NCBI GenBank assembly: GCA_002341185.1
Contig: DDNP01000006.1
Location: forward strand, 38,398 to 84,623
Direction: 5' to 3'
Source of the DNA: Candidatus Neomicrothrix sp. UBA2517
GTDB lineage: Bacteria; Actinomycetota; Acidimicrobiia; Acidimicrobiales; UBA8592
DNA length: 46,226 nt
This document shows positions 8,322 to 16,962 of the stretch, one piece after another. A program made the translations under genes and the position numbers. Below the pieces are notes generated by a model. The model saw only the letters and a program-made list of their open reading frames with translations. It was not told the DNA's origin and ran no database searches. Each line of letters opens with the position of its first letter. The first letter of the stretch is position 1.

Positions 8322-9024
8322 GTTGAATGCCCCAGCTAAGCTGACTTTATCTCTAATCATAACTGGTATACAAGAATCAGGCCTGCACGAGTTAGAAGCT
8401 GAAATGGTAACAATCACTTTGGCTGACACAATCAGGCTTTCAGAGGGTAAGACACAGGTAACTTACAGAGGAGACTATCCAATCTCCCCACCACCGGAAG
8501 AGGACCTTATCGTTAGAGCTCTAAATACAGTAGGTCAATCAATGAAGGTAGATGTCAACAAGAGAATCCCTCCAGGAGGGGGACTTGGTGGAGGTTCAGC
8601 CAATGCCGCCGCAATACTACGATGGGCTAACTTCAAAGATAAAAATGGTGGAATCCTTTTAGGTTCAGACGTTCCATTTAATATCAGAGGCGGCAGAGCC
8701 AGTGTCGCTGGAGTTGGAGAGTTAATAACCCACCTACCATATGAGGACAGGGTATTTACGTTAATCCTCCCACCATTTGGTTGCTCAACAGCTGACGTTT
8801 ATAGGAAATGGGATGAAATGGGCGGACCCAAATCATGTAATGGAAATGATTTAGAACCGGCAGCTCTGGAACTATACCCAGAATTAGGCAAATGGAAAAT
8901 GGCTTTAGAGGACCACACTGGGAAAACAGCACGTCTCGCAGGTAGCGGATCAACATGGTTTGTTGAAGGAAACTTTCCAGCAAAAGGATTCGTAGTTGCT
9001 CAAACAACTAAAGAGAACTTTTAA
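8314..9024 (+). CDS. ispE: 4-diphosphocytidyl-2-C-methyl-D-erythritol kinase IspE, short form
   Basis: A GHMP-superfamily kinase of the MEP isoprenoid pathway. The N-terminal PAKLTLSL motif, the ATP-binding loop PPGGGLGGGSANAAA, the GSDVPF segment with the catalytic aspartate and the C-terminal LAGSGSTWF motif are all present. At 236 residues it is about 50 shorter than typical IspE. Motif I deviates: T replaces the usual N after AKL, and SGLHEL replaces DGYHEL. Position after rsmA supports the assignment. Confidence 0.88.
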   Translation: MYELNAPAKLTLSLIITGIQESGLHELEAEMVTITLADTIRLSEGKTQVTYRGDYPISPPPEEDLIVRALNTVGQSMKVDVNKRIPPGGGLGGGSANAAAILRWANFKDKNGGILLGSDVPFNIRGGRASVAGVGELITHLPYEDRVFTLILPPFGCSTADVYRKWDEMGGPKSCNGNDLEPAALELYPELGKWKMALEDHTGKTARLAGSGSTWFVEGNFPAKGFVVAQTTKENF

Positions 9025-9045
9025 ACTAGAAAAACCAGATTAAAT

Positions 9046-9144
9046 TTATTTACCGCGTTGCCTCTGCGCACGCGTCCTTTTTAACATCTTGCGATGTTTC
9101 TTCTTCCGCATCCGTTTTCTACGCTTTTTAATTAATGAACCCAT
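9046..9144 (-). CDS. Small ribosomal-type protein, bS22-like (AURKAIP1/COX24 domain)
   Basis: A 32-residue, very basic protein, MGSLIKKRRKRMRKKKHRKM followed by LKRTRAQRQRGK. This is the signature of the AURKAIP1/COX24-type proteins, known in mycobacterial ribosomes as bS22 near the decoding centre. From memory the mycobacterial form begins MGSVIKKRRKRM. The gene is convergent with ispE (22 bp apart) and below the usual gene-calling length. The match spans nearly the whole protein, so confidence is high despite the size. Confidence 0.88.
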   Translation of the reverse strand: MGSLIKKRRKRMRKKKHRKMLKRTRAQRQRGK

Positions 9145-9323
9145 AGCTCTCGCAGAATACCCGAATAATCCAACAATGGGGTGTTTTCAAGAGATTTCTA
9201 TGGATTTTTCTCATTTGCTTGCCCAAAGTAACGTATAAACAAATCAAGGAAAAAATAAAAGACACAAATCAACTTCTGAGTGCATAGAAACACATCAGAT
9301 GCGATATGTTCGGAATAATACAA

Positions 9324-9396
9324 TGGCCCGTAGTTCAATTGGCGGAACGCCTGGTTTTGATCCAGGAGGTTGCAGGTTCAAGTCCTGCCGGGCCAG
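9324..9396 (+). tRNA. tRNA-Gln (anticodon UUG)
   Basis: A complete cloverleaf. The acceptor stem TGGCCCG pairs with CGGGCCA (9389-9395). The anticodon stem CCTGG/CCAGG encloses loop TTTTGAT with anticodon TTG, and the T arm is GCAGG-TTCAAGT-CCTGC. The discriminator base is G9396. The CCA end is not encoded. It lies 20 bases upstream of prs and probably shares its transcript. A long open frame reads through it, which can mislead start-site prediction for prs. Confidence 0.97.
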
Positions 9397-9416
9397 CAAA
9401 TCCTATAGGGGGCTTT

Positions 9417-10397
9417 ATGGAACTCATAACTAAAAAACGGTTACACCTAATATCGGGTCGTTCTAATTTGCCTCTCGCCAATGAGATAGCGGACCATTTG
9501 GGAGTTGCGCTTTCCGAACCGAATCTCGCCGAGTTTGCCAATGGTGAAATCCATTGCAGATTCTCTGAATCAGTGCGGGGCGGAGATGTGTTCATAATCC
9601 AAAGCCATTCCGCATCGGAAGGAATGACCGTCAACGATTCAATAATGGAACAACTAATAATGGTTGATGCTGCAAGAAGAGCTTCTGCTAAAAGAATTAC
9701 GGTTGTGTGCCCCTTCTATGGCTACGCTAGGCAAGATCGGAAATCGGAAGGGCGCGAGCCAATAACCGCTCGGTTATTAGCAACACTGTTCATTGCCTCA
9801 GGAGTGAGCAGAATGATCTCAGTGGATCTTCATTCAGGGCAGATACAAGGTTTCTTTGAAAAACCAGTCGATCACTTAACAGCAATGCCGGTGCTAGTTG
9901 ACTATATGAAATCATTGGGGGACGACCTTGTCGTTATCTCTCCCGATACTGGACGCGTAAAGGTTGCTGAACGATACGCAAGCGAGCTAGCTGCAGACTT
10001 AGCAATCGTCCATAAGCGCCGAATAAAAAACAAAAAGAATGTGGTCGAATCAAAGGACGTCATGGGTGATGTAGATGGGCGAGTCTGCGTTCTGATTGAT
10101 GACATGATTGATACGGGTGGAACCATAGTCGGCGCTGCTGAGCTATTGGCAGAGAAAGGCGCAAAAGAAGTATATGCATGCACAACACATGGCGTTTTCT
10201 CAGACCCCGCAATTGAGAGAATAGAAAATTCTGTGATAAAAGAAATTGCTATGACGAACACACTTCCGCTTCAACAGGACAAACAGATTTCCAAAATAAA
10301 AGTACTCTCAGTGGCTCCAATAATTGCATCAGCTTTAGATGCAGTCTTTGAAGATACTAGCGTCAGCGAAATTTTTGGCGGAAAGCATCTTAGCTAA
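9417..10397 (+). CDS. prs: Ribose-phosphate pyrophosphokinase
   Basis: Makes PRPP from ribose 5-phosphate and ATP for nucleotide, His and Trp synthesis. It is 326 residues from the ATG at 9417, normal for the family. The ARQDRKSEGREPITARL region and the PRPP-binding loop VCVLIDDMIDTGGTI are intact. The frame is open upstream to 9306, but that portion is tRNA-Gln sequence. The ATG at 9417 follows AGGGGG at a good distance and gives the standard N-terminus. glmU, which commonly precedes prs in actinobacteria, is not here. Confidence 0.95.
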   Translation: MELITKKRLHLISGRSNLPLANEIADHLGVALSEPNLAEFANGEIHCRFSESVRGGDVFIIQSHSASEGMTVNDSIMEQLIMVDAARRASAKRITVVCPFYGYARQDRKSEGREPITARLLATLFIASGVSRMISVDLHSGQIQGFFEKPVDHLTAMPVLVDYMKSLGDDLVVISPDTGRVKVAERYASELAADLAIVHKRRIKNKKNVVESKDVMGDVDGRVCVLIDDMIDTGGTIVGAAELLAEKGAKEVYACTTHGVFSDPAIERIENSVIKEIAMTNTLPLQQDKQISKIKVLSVAPIIASALDAVFEDTSVSEIFGGKHLS

Positions 10398-10494
10398 GGC
10401 AAATAGGTGGTTCACGACTCACTCACCTGTACACTTCTGAACTGACGTAATTTCAACAGATCTAGCATCTGGAAGATCATATTTGGGTAACAAA

Positions 10495-11163
10495 ATGGCA
10501 GATTTAGTATTAAACACTGAAAAAAAATTAACAACCGGAAGTCGATCATCACGGCGATTGCGCAAAGCTGGAAAGGTTCCTGGTGTCCTATATGGTTTGG
10601 GGCAAGATCCTGAGATATTCAGTGTTGAATATGGTGAACTTAGAGAAGCTCTAACAACCGAAGCTGGATTAAATGCCTTGGTCCAGCTAAACATTAATGG
10701 GTCAAACCAACTCACAATTCTGAAAACACTGCAAAGACATCCAGTTAAAGATGAAGTAACCCACGTTGATTTTGTCCGCGTAGATCCCAAACAAGAACTA
10801 GAAGTTGAAGTTCCAATTATTCTTGAAGGAATCGCAAAGAACGTAACTGACCAGAATGGGATGGTTGACCAAACTATGTTCTCCCTAACGGTTCTCTCTC
10901 TGCCAGAATCAATTCCGAACGAATTAACTGCAGATATTAGCGAACTTGAAATTAATGACGCCATCAGGGTAAGTGATATTGCGCTCCCTCAAGGAGTTAG
11001 AACTGAAGTGGAACCTGAAGAAGCAATAGCAGTCGGAACCGTCACTAGGTCGACAATGGAATCAATGGCTGCTGAAGAGGCTTCTGAAGCTGATGCCGAT
11101 GGAGAACTAGAAGGCGAAACCTCTGAAGATACTGAAGAAGCTTCGTCCGAGGACAGCGAATAA
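10495..11163 (+). CDS. rplY: 50S ribosomal protein bL25, CTC form
   Basis: A 222-residue long-form bL25. The N-terminal 5S-rRNA-binding domain contains KKLTTGSRSSRRLRKAGKVP and VLYGLG, and is followed by the C-terminal TL5/CTC domain. The last 35 residues are a highly acidic Glu/Asp/Ser/Ala tail. ATG 10495 is preferred over the in-frame TTG at 10483, which adds only four residues. Order prs-rplY-pth is conserved in actinobacteria. Confidence 0.93.
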   Translation: MADLVLNTEKKLTTGSRSSRRLRKAGKVPGVLYGLGQDPEIFSVEYGELREALTTEAGLNALVQLNINGSNQLTILKTLQRHPVKDEVTHVDFVRVDPKQELEVEVPIILEGIAKNVTDQNGMVDQTMFSLTVLSLPESIPNELTADISELEINDAIRVSDIALPQGVRTEVEPEEAIAVGTVTRSTMESMAAEEASEADADGELEGETSEDTEEASSEDSE

Positions 11164-11168
11164 ACTCC

Positions 11169-11780
11169 GTGCTGCGACGACAGCGCAAACACTCGACGAC
11201 ACATATTCATCTTCTCATCGTCGGGCTTGGAAACCCTGGCAAGAAATATGAGAACACCAGACATAACGTCGGCTTTGAAGCTTTAGATCATTTCGCTCTC
11301 AAGCACGAAGGACGGTTCAAGCGCACAAAGGAACTCTCATTTTGCAGTGAAATACGTATCAACAATGAGAAAATCATTCTCGCAAAGCCAACAACATTTA
11401 TGAATGAGTCAGGTCTTGCAGTTCAAAAACTAGTGCGAAAGTATGGGATAGAGAACCTAGATAAACTGTTAATTATCCATGATGAACTAGACCTTAAACC
11501 TGGCGTCTTAAAGCTGAAATTATATGGCGGATTGGCAGGTCATAATGGTTTGAAGTCCATATCGAAACATTTAAAATCAAATGATTTCGCCCGATTGAGA
11601 ATAGGTGTTGGAAAACCTTCTCAAGGGCAACTTGGGAAAAACTATGTTCTTAAACCTCCTAGTAGAACAGACAAGATAAAAATAGATGATTGCATCAAGA
11701 GAACGACTGACGTCATTGAAGCAATCCTTGTTAACGGCTACGAGACGACAATGAACGAATTCAATCGTGAAATTCAATAA
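11169..11780 (+). CDS. pth: Peptidyl-tRNA hydrolase
   Basis: Recycles peptidyl-tRNA by cleaving the ester bond. LLIVGLGNPGKKYENTRHNV holds the catalytic histidine. The FMNESG substrate-binding segment, HDELDL with the catalytic aspartate, and the GLAGHNGLKS loop are also present. The only initiator before the conserved core is GTG 11169, which leaves an N-terminal extension of about 15 residues and a distant GAGGA ribosome-binding site within rplY. The start is therefore less certain than the identity. Confidence 0.93.
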   Translation: MLRRQRKHSTTHIHLLIVGLGNPGKKYENTRHNVGFEALDHFALKHEGRFKRTKELSFCSEIRINNEKIILAKPTTFMNESGLAVQKLVRKYGIENLDKLLIIHDELDLKPGVLKLKLYGGLAGHNGLKSISKHLKSNDFARLRIGVGKPSQGQLGKNYVLKPPSRTDKIKIDDCIKRTTDVIEAILVNGYETTMNEFNREIQ

Positions 11781-14700
11781 TTACATAAACCAATTAAGCC
11801 AGCATCAAATAATAGCGAAAATGATGCTTCCTACAACAACTCAATTAGTCATCCCCCAAACTGCCCAAAGTTGGATCTTGAACGCATACATCAAGAATCT
11901 AGGGAAAGGGCCTGTGGTTGCAGTCACCCGAAGCTTGGAACAAGCTCAGCAACTAGCGGGGGACCTAGTTCAAACCGATAATGATATTGATGTGGAGGTC
12001 TTACTGCCATGGGAATCATTCCCTTTAGAAAAGATAAGCCCACAAATCCAAGTTATGGGACAGAGAAATAGACTTATATGGCGATTAGAGACAAGAGACT
12101 ATCCCGACGTTATAGTCGCCACTGCGCGATCAATATCACAAATCGTTGCGAGGCAAAATTTTCAAGATCCAATCAAAATACAACACGGCCATGAGACAAG
12201 TTACGAAAAATTGTTAGAGAAACTAGCAGTTTTCGGATACAAACGAACTTCACAGGTTGAGCGATGTGGAGAATATTCTATTCGAGGTTCTATTGTTGAC
12301 GTTTACCCATCAACACTAGAAGAGCCAATCCGTATGGAGCTATGGGGTGATGAAGTTGAACGATTGTCAACCTTTTCAGCCAGAGATCAACTCTCAAAGA
12401 AGCAACTAAAAACTATCTCGATTTTCCCCGCCACCGAACTCTGCATCACGGAAGATGTTAAATCAAGAGCGAATAATCTAATGGATGATATGCCCTGGGG
12501 CACGAAATATTGGGAATTGATTTCAGAGGGAGGGTCATTTGATGGCCTCGAGAATCTTCTGCCTTGGTTAGCCTCAAAACGTGAAACGATATTGAACCTC
12601 CTTCCTTCCACCACACCGGCTTTCCTATTCAACTCAAATGAAATAGAACAGAGAATAACTAATTTGCTTTCTGAGGAGCAGAACATCAGCTCCATGCTCT
12701 CTGACACACAAGGCTTCAATCTGGATGGGAACTTACAGACTCTACATCTCGAATTCAATGCAATCTTTAAAAGTGGCAAATGCAGAACGGTAAAGATTGA
12801 CCCCTCTGTTGCTGAGCTAAAGGAGCCAGATATATCTACTGTCTCTCTTCCAGAACTCAATAGAGACCCAATCGATACTCTCAAAAAACTTATTTCAGAG
12901 AATTATGAAGTAGTTATACTTTCAGAAAATGAGAAAGCAGTAGAAACACTATTCAACAAGCTATCTCAGCATAATTTAAACTCGTCGATTCATAAAAGTG
13001 ATTCTCCGATCATAAGGACTTCCGGAATAGCAATAACTACTGGAGGTAACATTTCTAGTGTTGTTTTCCCAGAATATAAATTCGCAATCGTTAATGAGCG
13101 AGAATTATCAAGAAAGCGTCAAAGCTCAAATAAAATAAAACGAAAAACTCAACCTGGCAATGGCGCCTTCATGGACTTAAAAGCAGGAACTTTTGTGGTG
13201 CACGAACACCATGGGATTGCTGTTTTCCGCGGCATCGTCAAAAGATCTCTTGGTCACGTTGAAAGAGACTATTTACTTCTTGAATATCGGAAAGGAGACA
13301 AACTCTACGTTCCGACTGATCAAGTGCATCAGATAAGTCAATATAATAGCGGAGGCGCACCATCGCTAAGTCGAATGGGGGGCTCTGACTGGGCTAGGAC
13401 ACGAACCGCTGTTCGATATGAAATAGAAAAAATTGCCGAAGAATTAGTAGCACTTTATCAACAAAGGGAATCAAAAGAAGGCTACAGATTCTCACCCGAT
13501 ACACCTTGGCAAACAGAACTTGAAGAATCATTCGCATTTATTGAAACGACTGATCAAATCACGGCAATGAACGATGTAAAGAATGATATGGAACAAAAAA
13601 TGCCAATGGACCGCCTAGTGTGCGGTGACGTTGGATTTGGGAAAACAGAAATAGCTTTAAGGGCAGCATTTAAAGCGGTGCAGGATAGTAAGCAGGTTGC
13701 CTTACTTGTACCTACAACCTTACTTGCGCAACAACACTATCAAACCTTTACAGAAAGGTTAGACCCTTTTCCAATCGAAGTAGCAACGCTCAGTAGGTTC
13801 CTCTCAGATAAAGAAGCAAAACAGGTCATCGCTAAATTACGTAATGGAAAAGTTGACCTTGTCATAGGCACTCACCGGTTACTTTCAGAAGATATTGAGT
13901 TTAAGGACTTAGGGTTGTTAATCATTGATGAAGAACAAAGATTTGGGGTTTCGCACAAAGAAAAGATTAAATCTTTAAAGAGCAATGTTGATGTTTTGAC
14001 ACTCACAGCTACTCCTATACCTAGAACGCTAGAGATGAGCCTGACAGGGATAAGGGACTTAACGCTTCTCAACACACCCCCAACAGATAGAAAACCCATA
14101 ATGACATACGTTGGAGAGTACGAGAATTCTATTATCTCAGCAGCTATCAGGCGAGAAATACTTAGAGATGGCCAAGTATTCTTCGTTCATAATAAAATAT
14201 CAGATATCGAAATAGTTGCCGAAAAAATACGTGAGCAGGTTCCTTCCGCAAGAATAGCTACAGCGCATGGTCAAATGGACGAAGGAACCTTAGAGCGAAC
14301 AGTCATCAATTTCTGGGAGAAAAAATATGACGTTTTAGTCTGCACAACAATTATCGAATCGGGGATTGATATGCCTTCTGTCAACACTCTAATCGTTGAT
14401 AATGCAGACCGAATGGGGCTAGGCCAACTTCATCAACTTCGAGGACGCGTAGGGCGTTCAGGGACAAAAGCGTACGCATATCTCCTTACGCCGAAAGGCA
14501 AAAAAATAAGTGAAGATGCAACGGAGAGATTGAAAACTGTAGGCGAAACATCTGAATTGGGTTCTGGTTTTAAGATTGCAATGAGAGATCTAGAAATTCG
14601 TGGTGCTGGTAATCTGCTAGGTACAGGGCAGTCAGGGCACATAGCAGCTGTTGGATATGACCTTTACTGCAAACTAGTAAAGGAAGCAGTTGAAGAATTA

Positions 14701-15180
14701 AAAGAGATTCCCGAAGCGGACTTAGAGGATGTAGAGATCGACATTCCCATGACAGCATTTATACCCAAGGATTACATTACGAGAGATGATGCCAAATTAG
14801 AGGCATACCGAGCTATTGCTGATGCCAAGCTAAATAAAGATCTAGAAAATATTCAGCGTATTTGGCTGGACCGCTATGGCCCTATACCTGATGAGGCAAT
14901 TAATTTATTTAAAATTGCGTACCTAAGGGTCACTGCCCGCACTCTGGGAATCAAAAAGATTATTGCGAAAAAAATCCCAGGATTTGGAAAAGCTGAATGG
15001 AACATCCATCTATCACCTCTATCCCTAAGACCATCACAACGAGTTAGAACATTGAGGTTATACGAAGGGTCTCTCTATAAAGAAGGTAATGAGGAATTGA
15101 TTCTAAAAATTCCAGAAATTAACCAAGCGTCGCAAGAAATCACGGACTACCTAACTGGCCTAAAACCAAATCTGAAATAG
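11767..15180 (+). CDS. mfd: Transcription-repair coupling factor Mfd
   Basis: An ATP-dependent translocase that removes stalled RNA polymerase and recruits UvrA. At 1137 residues it is close to full family length. The UvrB-like module covers about residues 1-300. The CarD-like RNA polymerase interaction domain begins near 470 (AGTFVVHEHHGIAVFRG). Walker A GDVGFGKT is near 619 and the DEEQ box near 720. Helicase motifs ATPIPRT and GRVGRSG follow, and the C-terminal D7 domain closes the protein. The GTG start overlaps pth by 14 bases. Confidence 0.96.
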   Translation: MKFNNYINQLSQHQIIAKMMLPTTTQLVIPQTAQSWILNAYIKNLGKGPVVAVTRSLEQAQQLAGDLVQTDNDIDVEVLLPWESFPLEKISPQIQVMGQRNRLIWRLETRDYPDVIVATARSISQIVARQNFQDPIKIQHGHETSYEKLLEKLAVFGYKRTSQVERCGEYSIRGSIVDVYPSTLEEPIRMELWGDEVERLSTFSARDQLSKKQLKTISIFPATELCITEDVKSRANNLMDDMPWGTKYWELISEGGSFDGLENLLPWLASKRETILNLLPSTTPAFLFNSNEIEQRITNLLSEEQNISSMLSDTQGFNLDGNLQTLHLEFNAIFKSGKCRTVKIDPSVAELKEPDISTVSLPELNRDPIDTLKKLISENYEVVILSENEKAVETLFNKLSQHNLNSSIHKSDSPIIRTSGIAITTGGNISSVVFPEYKFAIVNERELSRKRQSSNKIKRKTQPGNGAFMDLKAGTFVVHEHHGIAVFRGIVKRSLGHVERDYLLLEYRKGDKLYVPTDQVHQISQYNSGGAPSLSRMGGSDWARTRTAVRYEIEKIAEELVALYQQRESKEGYRFSPDTPWQTELEESFAFIETTDQITAMNDVKNDMEQKMPMDRLVCGDVGFGKTEIALRAAFKAVQDSKQVALLVPTTLLAQQHYQTFTERLDPFPIEVATLSRFLSDKEAKQVIAKLRNGKVDLVIGTHRLLSEDIEFKDLGLLIIDEEQRFGVSHKEKIKSLKSNVDVLTLTATPIPRTLEMSLTGIRDLTLLNTPPTDRKPIMTYVGEYENSIISAAIRREILRDGQVFFVHNKISDIEIVAEKIREQVPSARIATAHGQMDEGTLERTVINFWEKKYDVLVCTTIIESGIDMPSVNTLIVDNADRMGLGQLHQLRGRVGRSGTKAYAYLLTPKGKKISEDATERLKTVGETSELGSGFKIAMRDLEIRGAGNLLGTGQSGHIAAVGYDLYCKLVKEAVEELKEIPEADLEDVEIDIPMTAFIPKDYITRDDAKLEAYRAIADAKLNKDLENIQRIWLDRYGPIPDEAINLFKIAYLRVTARTLGIKKIIAKKIPGFGKAEWNIHLSPLSLRPSQRVRTLRLYEGSLYKEGNEELILKIPEINQASQEITDYLTGLKPNLK

Positions 15181-15293
15181 TCTCAAACCTGTTAAACAAG
15201 ATTACATCATGCCCACATCAACAACATTTCCTTTGAATACGGGTATTTTGTATAAAACCCCTTTAAAAGAAATGTAACTGCAGAGGAACTACC

Positions 15294-16577
15294 ATGGCCG
15301 GGCACAGAATCAGAGATATCGTTGGAAGGCAAATTCTTGACTCTCGCGGTAACCCCACCGTTGAAGTGGATGTTGAATTAGATGATGGTTCTACAGGGCG
15401 GGCTGCTGTACCTTCTGGAGCATCAACAGGAAAATATGAAGCAGTTGAATTACGAGATGAAGGCAAATATTACCTAGGTAGAAGCGTCAATCTCGCAATA
15501 GAAAATGTCAACACAACGATAAAATCAGAAATAATTGGTATGGAAGCAACAGATCAACGAGCGATTGACAGAGCGATGCTGCTTCTTGATGGAACAGAAA
15601 ACAAGGCAAACTTGGGGGCTAACTCGATGTTGGGTGTTTCTTTAGCGGTTGCAAAAGCAGCAGCTTCATCACTCAAACAACCTTTGTATCGTTACCTAGG
15701 CGGTGCATCAGCACACGTTCTCCCAGTCCCTATGATGAATGTCCTCAATGGAGGGGAACACGCTACTAACAATATTGATTTGCAAGAATTCATGATCATG
15801 CCCACAGGTGCTGTTTCATTTTCGGAAGCCCTTAGATGGGGTGCAGAATGTTACCAAACACTCAAGTTTGTGCTTGAGAAAAAGAACCTATCAACAGCAG
15901 TTGGAGATGAGGGAGGGTTCGCCCCCGACTTAGATTCAAATGAAGCAGCTATTCAGCTACTAGTTGAGGCGATTGAACGAACTGGATTTACGCCTGGGGA
16001 AGACATCACAATAGCTCTTGACCCTGCAAGTTCTGAGTTCTATGAAGATGGTAATTACCACCTTAAAGGTGAAAAGAGAATACTAAACCAAATAGAAATG
16101 GCTGAGTACTATTCTGACTTATCAAAAAAGTACCCAATTGTCTCAATTGAAGATGGGATGGCTGAAGAAGACTGGGACGGATGGTTAGAAATAACAAACC
16201 GAATAGGAAACAATGTGCAACTCGTCGGCGATGACCTTTTCGTCACGAATACACAACGACTTCAACTTGGAATTGAAAAGAACATTGCGAACTCAATACT
16301 TATTAAAGTAAACCAGATAGGAACATTGACAGAGACGCTTGAAACTGTCGATCTCGCCACGCAAAACGGTTACACATCTGTGATGTCTCACCGATCTGGA
16401 GACACTGAAGACACAACAATAGCTGACTTAGCAGTAGCAACGAATTGCGGCCAAATTAAAACTGGAGCTCCAGCGCGGAGTGAGCGAGTCGCAAAATATA
16501 ACCAACTATTACGAATTGAATCAGAACTCGGAGATGCAGCGGCATTCCGAGGAGTTAATGCTTTAAAGGTTCGTTGA
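15294..16577 (+). CDS. eno: Enolase
   Basis: A glycolytic enzyme converting 2-phosphoglycerate to phosphoenolpyruvate, 427 residues. Conserved elements are GNPTVEVDVELDDGS, the mobile loop PSGASTGKYEAVELRD, GANSMLGVSLAVAKA, the Mg2+-binding SIEDGMAEEDWDGW, the catalytic lysine in ILIKVNQIGT, and the MSHRSGDTEDTTIADLAVAT signature. The ftsB-like gene follows one base after the stop codon, so they form an operon. The 113-bp upstream region holds AT-rich promoter-like sequence but no box I would fix. Confidence 0.97.
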   Translation: MAGHRIRDIVGRQILDSRGNPTVEVDVELDDGSTGRAAVPSGASTGKYEAVELRDEGKYYLGRSVNLAIENVNTTIKSEIIGMEATDQRAIDRAMLLLDGTENKANLGANSMLGVSLAVAKAAASSLKQPLYRYLGGASAHVLPVPMMNVLNGGEHATNNIDLQEFMIMPTGAVSFSEALRWGAECYQTLKFVLEKKNLSTAVGDEGGFAPDLDSNEAAIQLLVEAIERTGFTPGEDITIALDPASSEFYEDGNYHLKGEKRILNQIEMAEYYSDLSKKYPIVSIEDGMAEEDWDGWLEITNRIGNNVQLVGDDLFVTNTQRLQLGIEKNIANSILIKVNQIGTLTETLETVDLATQNGYTSVMSHRSGDTEDTTIADLAVATNCGQIKTGAPARSERVAKYNQLLRIESELGDAAAFRGVNALKVR

Positions 16578-16578
16578 T

Positions 16579-16962
16579 ATGGCAATTCTGACCGAAGTAC
16601 CTGATAACGAAATGAAGGCTACAGAACGAACACGAAAAATAGCATTTGGGATAGTTTGCACAATTGTTGCCCTTCTAGTTCTTTGGTGGAGTTTCGATCT
16701 CTTCCAACTTTGGTTGAAGCAAGGAGAAGAACTAACAACGAAACAACAAGAGTTATTAGGGGTAACAGTTGAGAATGCAGAACTTGAGCAGAAGAGAGAC
16801 GCTTTGTATTCCCCAGAAAAAATTGAGCAACTAGCACGCCAGAATTATGGATTTGTCAGACCAGGTGAAGAGGCGTTCGCAGTCCCACCACCAGCTCCTG
16901 AACCAGTAAAACTTCCTTCAAATTGGCCGTTCACCTACCTTGCCCAAACTCTTGGAGGTTAG
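16579..16962 (+). CDS. ftsB: FtsB/DivIC-family septum formation initiator
   Basis: A 127-residue bitopic membrane protein. It has a short cytoplasmic N-terminus, one transmembrane segment at about residues 24-43 (rich in I, V, L and W), a coiled coil at about 47-80 with the KQQELLGVTVENAELEQK repeat, and the family's AR.NYGFVRPGEEAF motif. A proline-rich tail follows. FtsB/DivIC acts with FtsL and FtsQ in divisome activation. Position right after eno is the standard actinobacterial arrangement. The gene normally next in line (DUF501) is displaced by 8.4 kb. Confidence 0.88.
   Translation: MAILTEVPDNEMKATERTRKIAFGIVCTIVALLVLWWSFDLFQLWLKQGEELTTKQQELLGVTVENAELEQKRDALYSPEKIEQLARQNYGFVRPGEEAFAVPPPAPEPVKLPSNWPFTYLAQTLGG

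Noticed and set aside
9306..9416. N-terminal extension of prs as an open frame from 9306
   Set aside because: The extension is the in-frame reading of tRNA-Gln; prs starts at ATG 9417 behind its own ribosome-binding site.
15241..15261. GGGTATTTTGTATAAAACCC as a terminator or operator before eno
   Set aside because: The repeat is imperfect once aligned with its complement, and it coincides with AT-rich promoter-like sequence.
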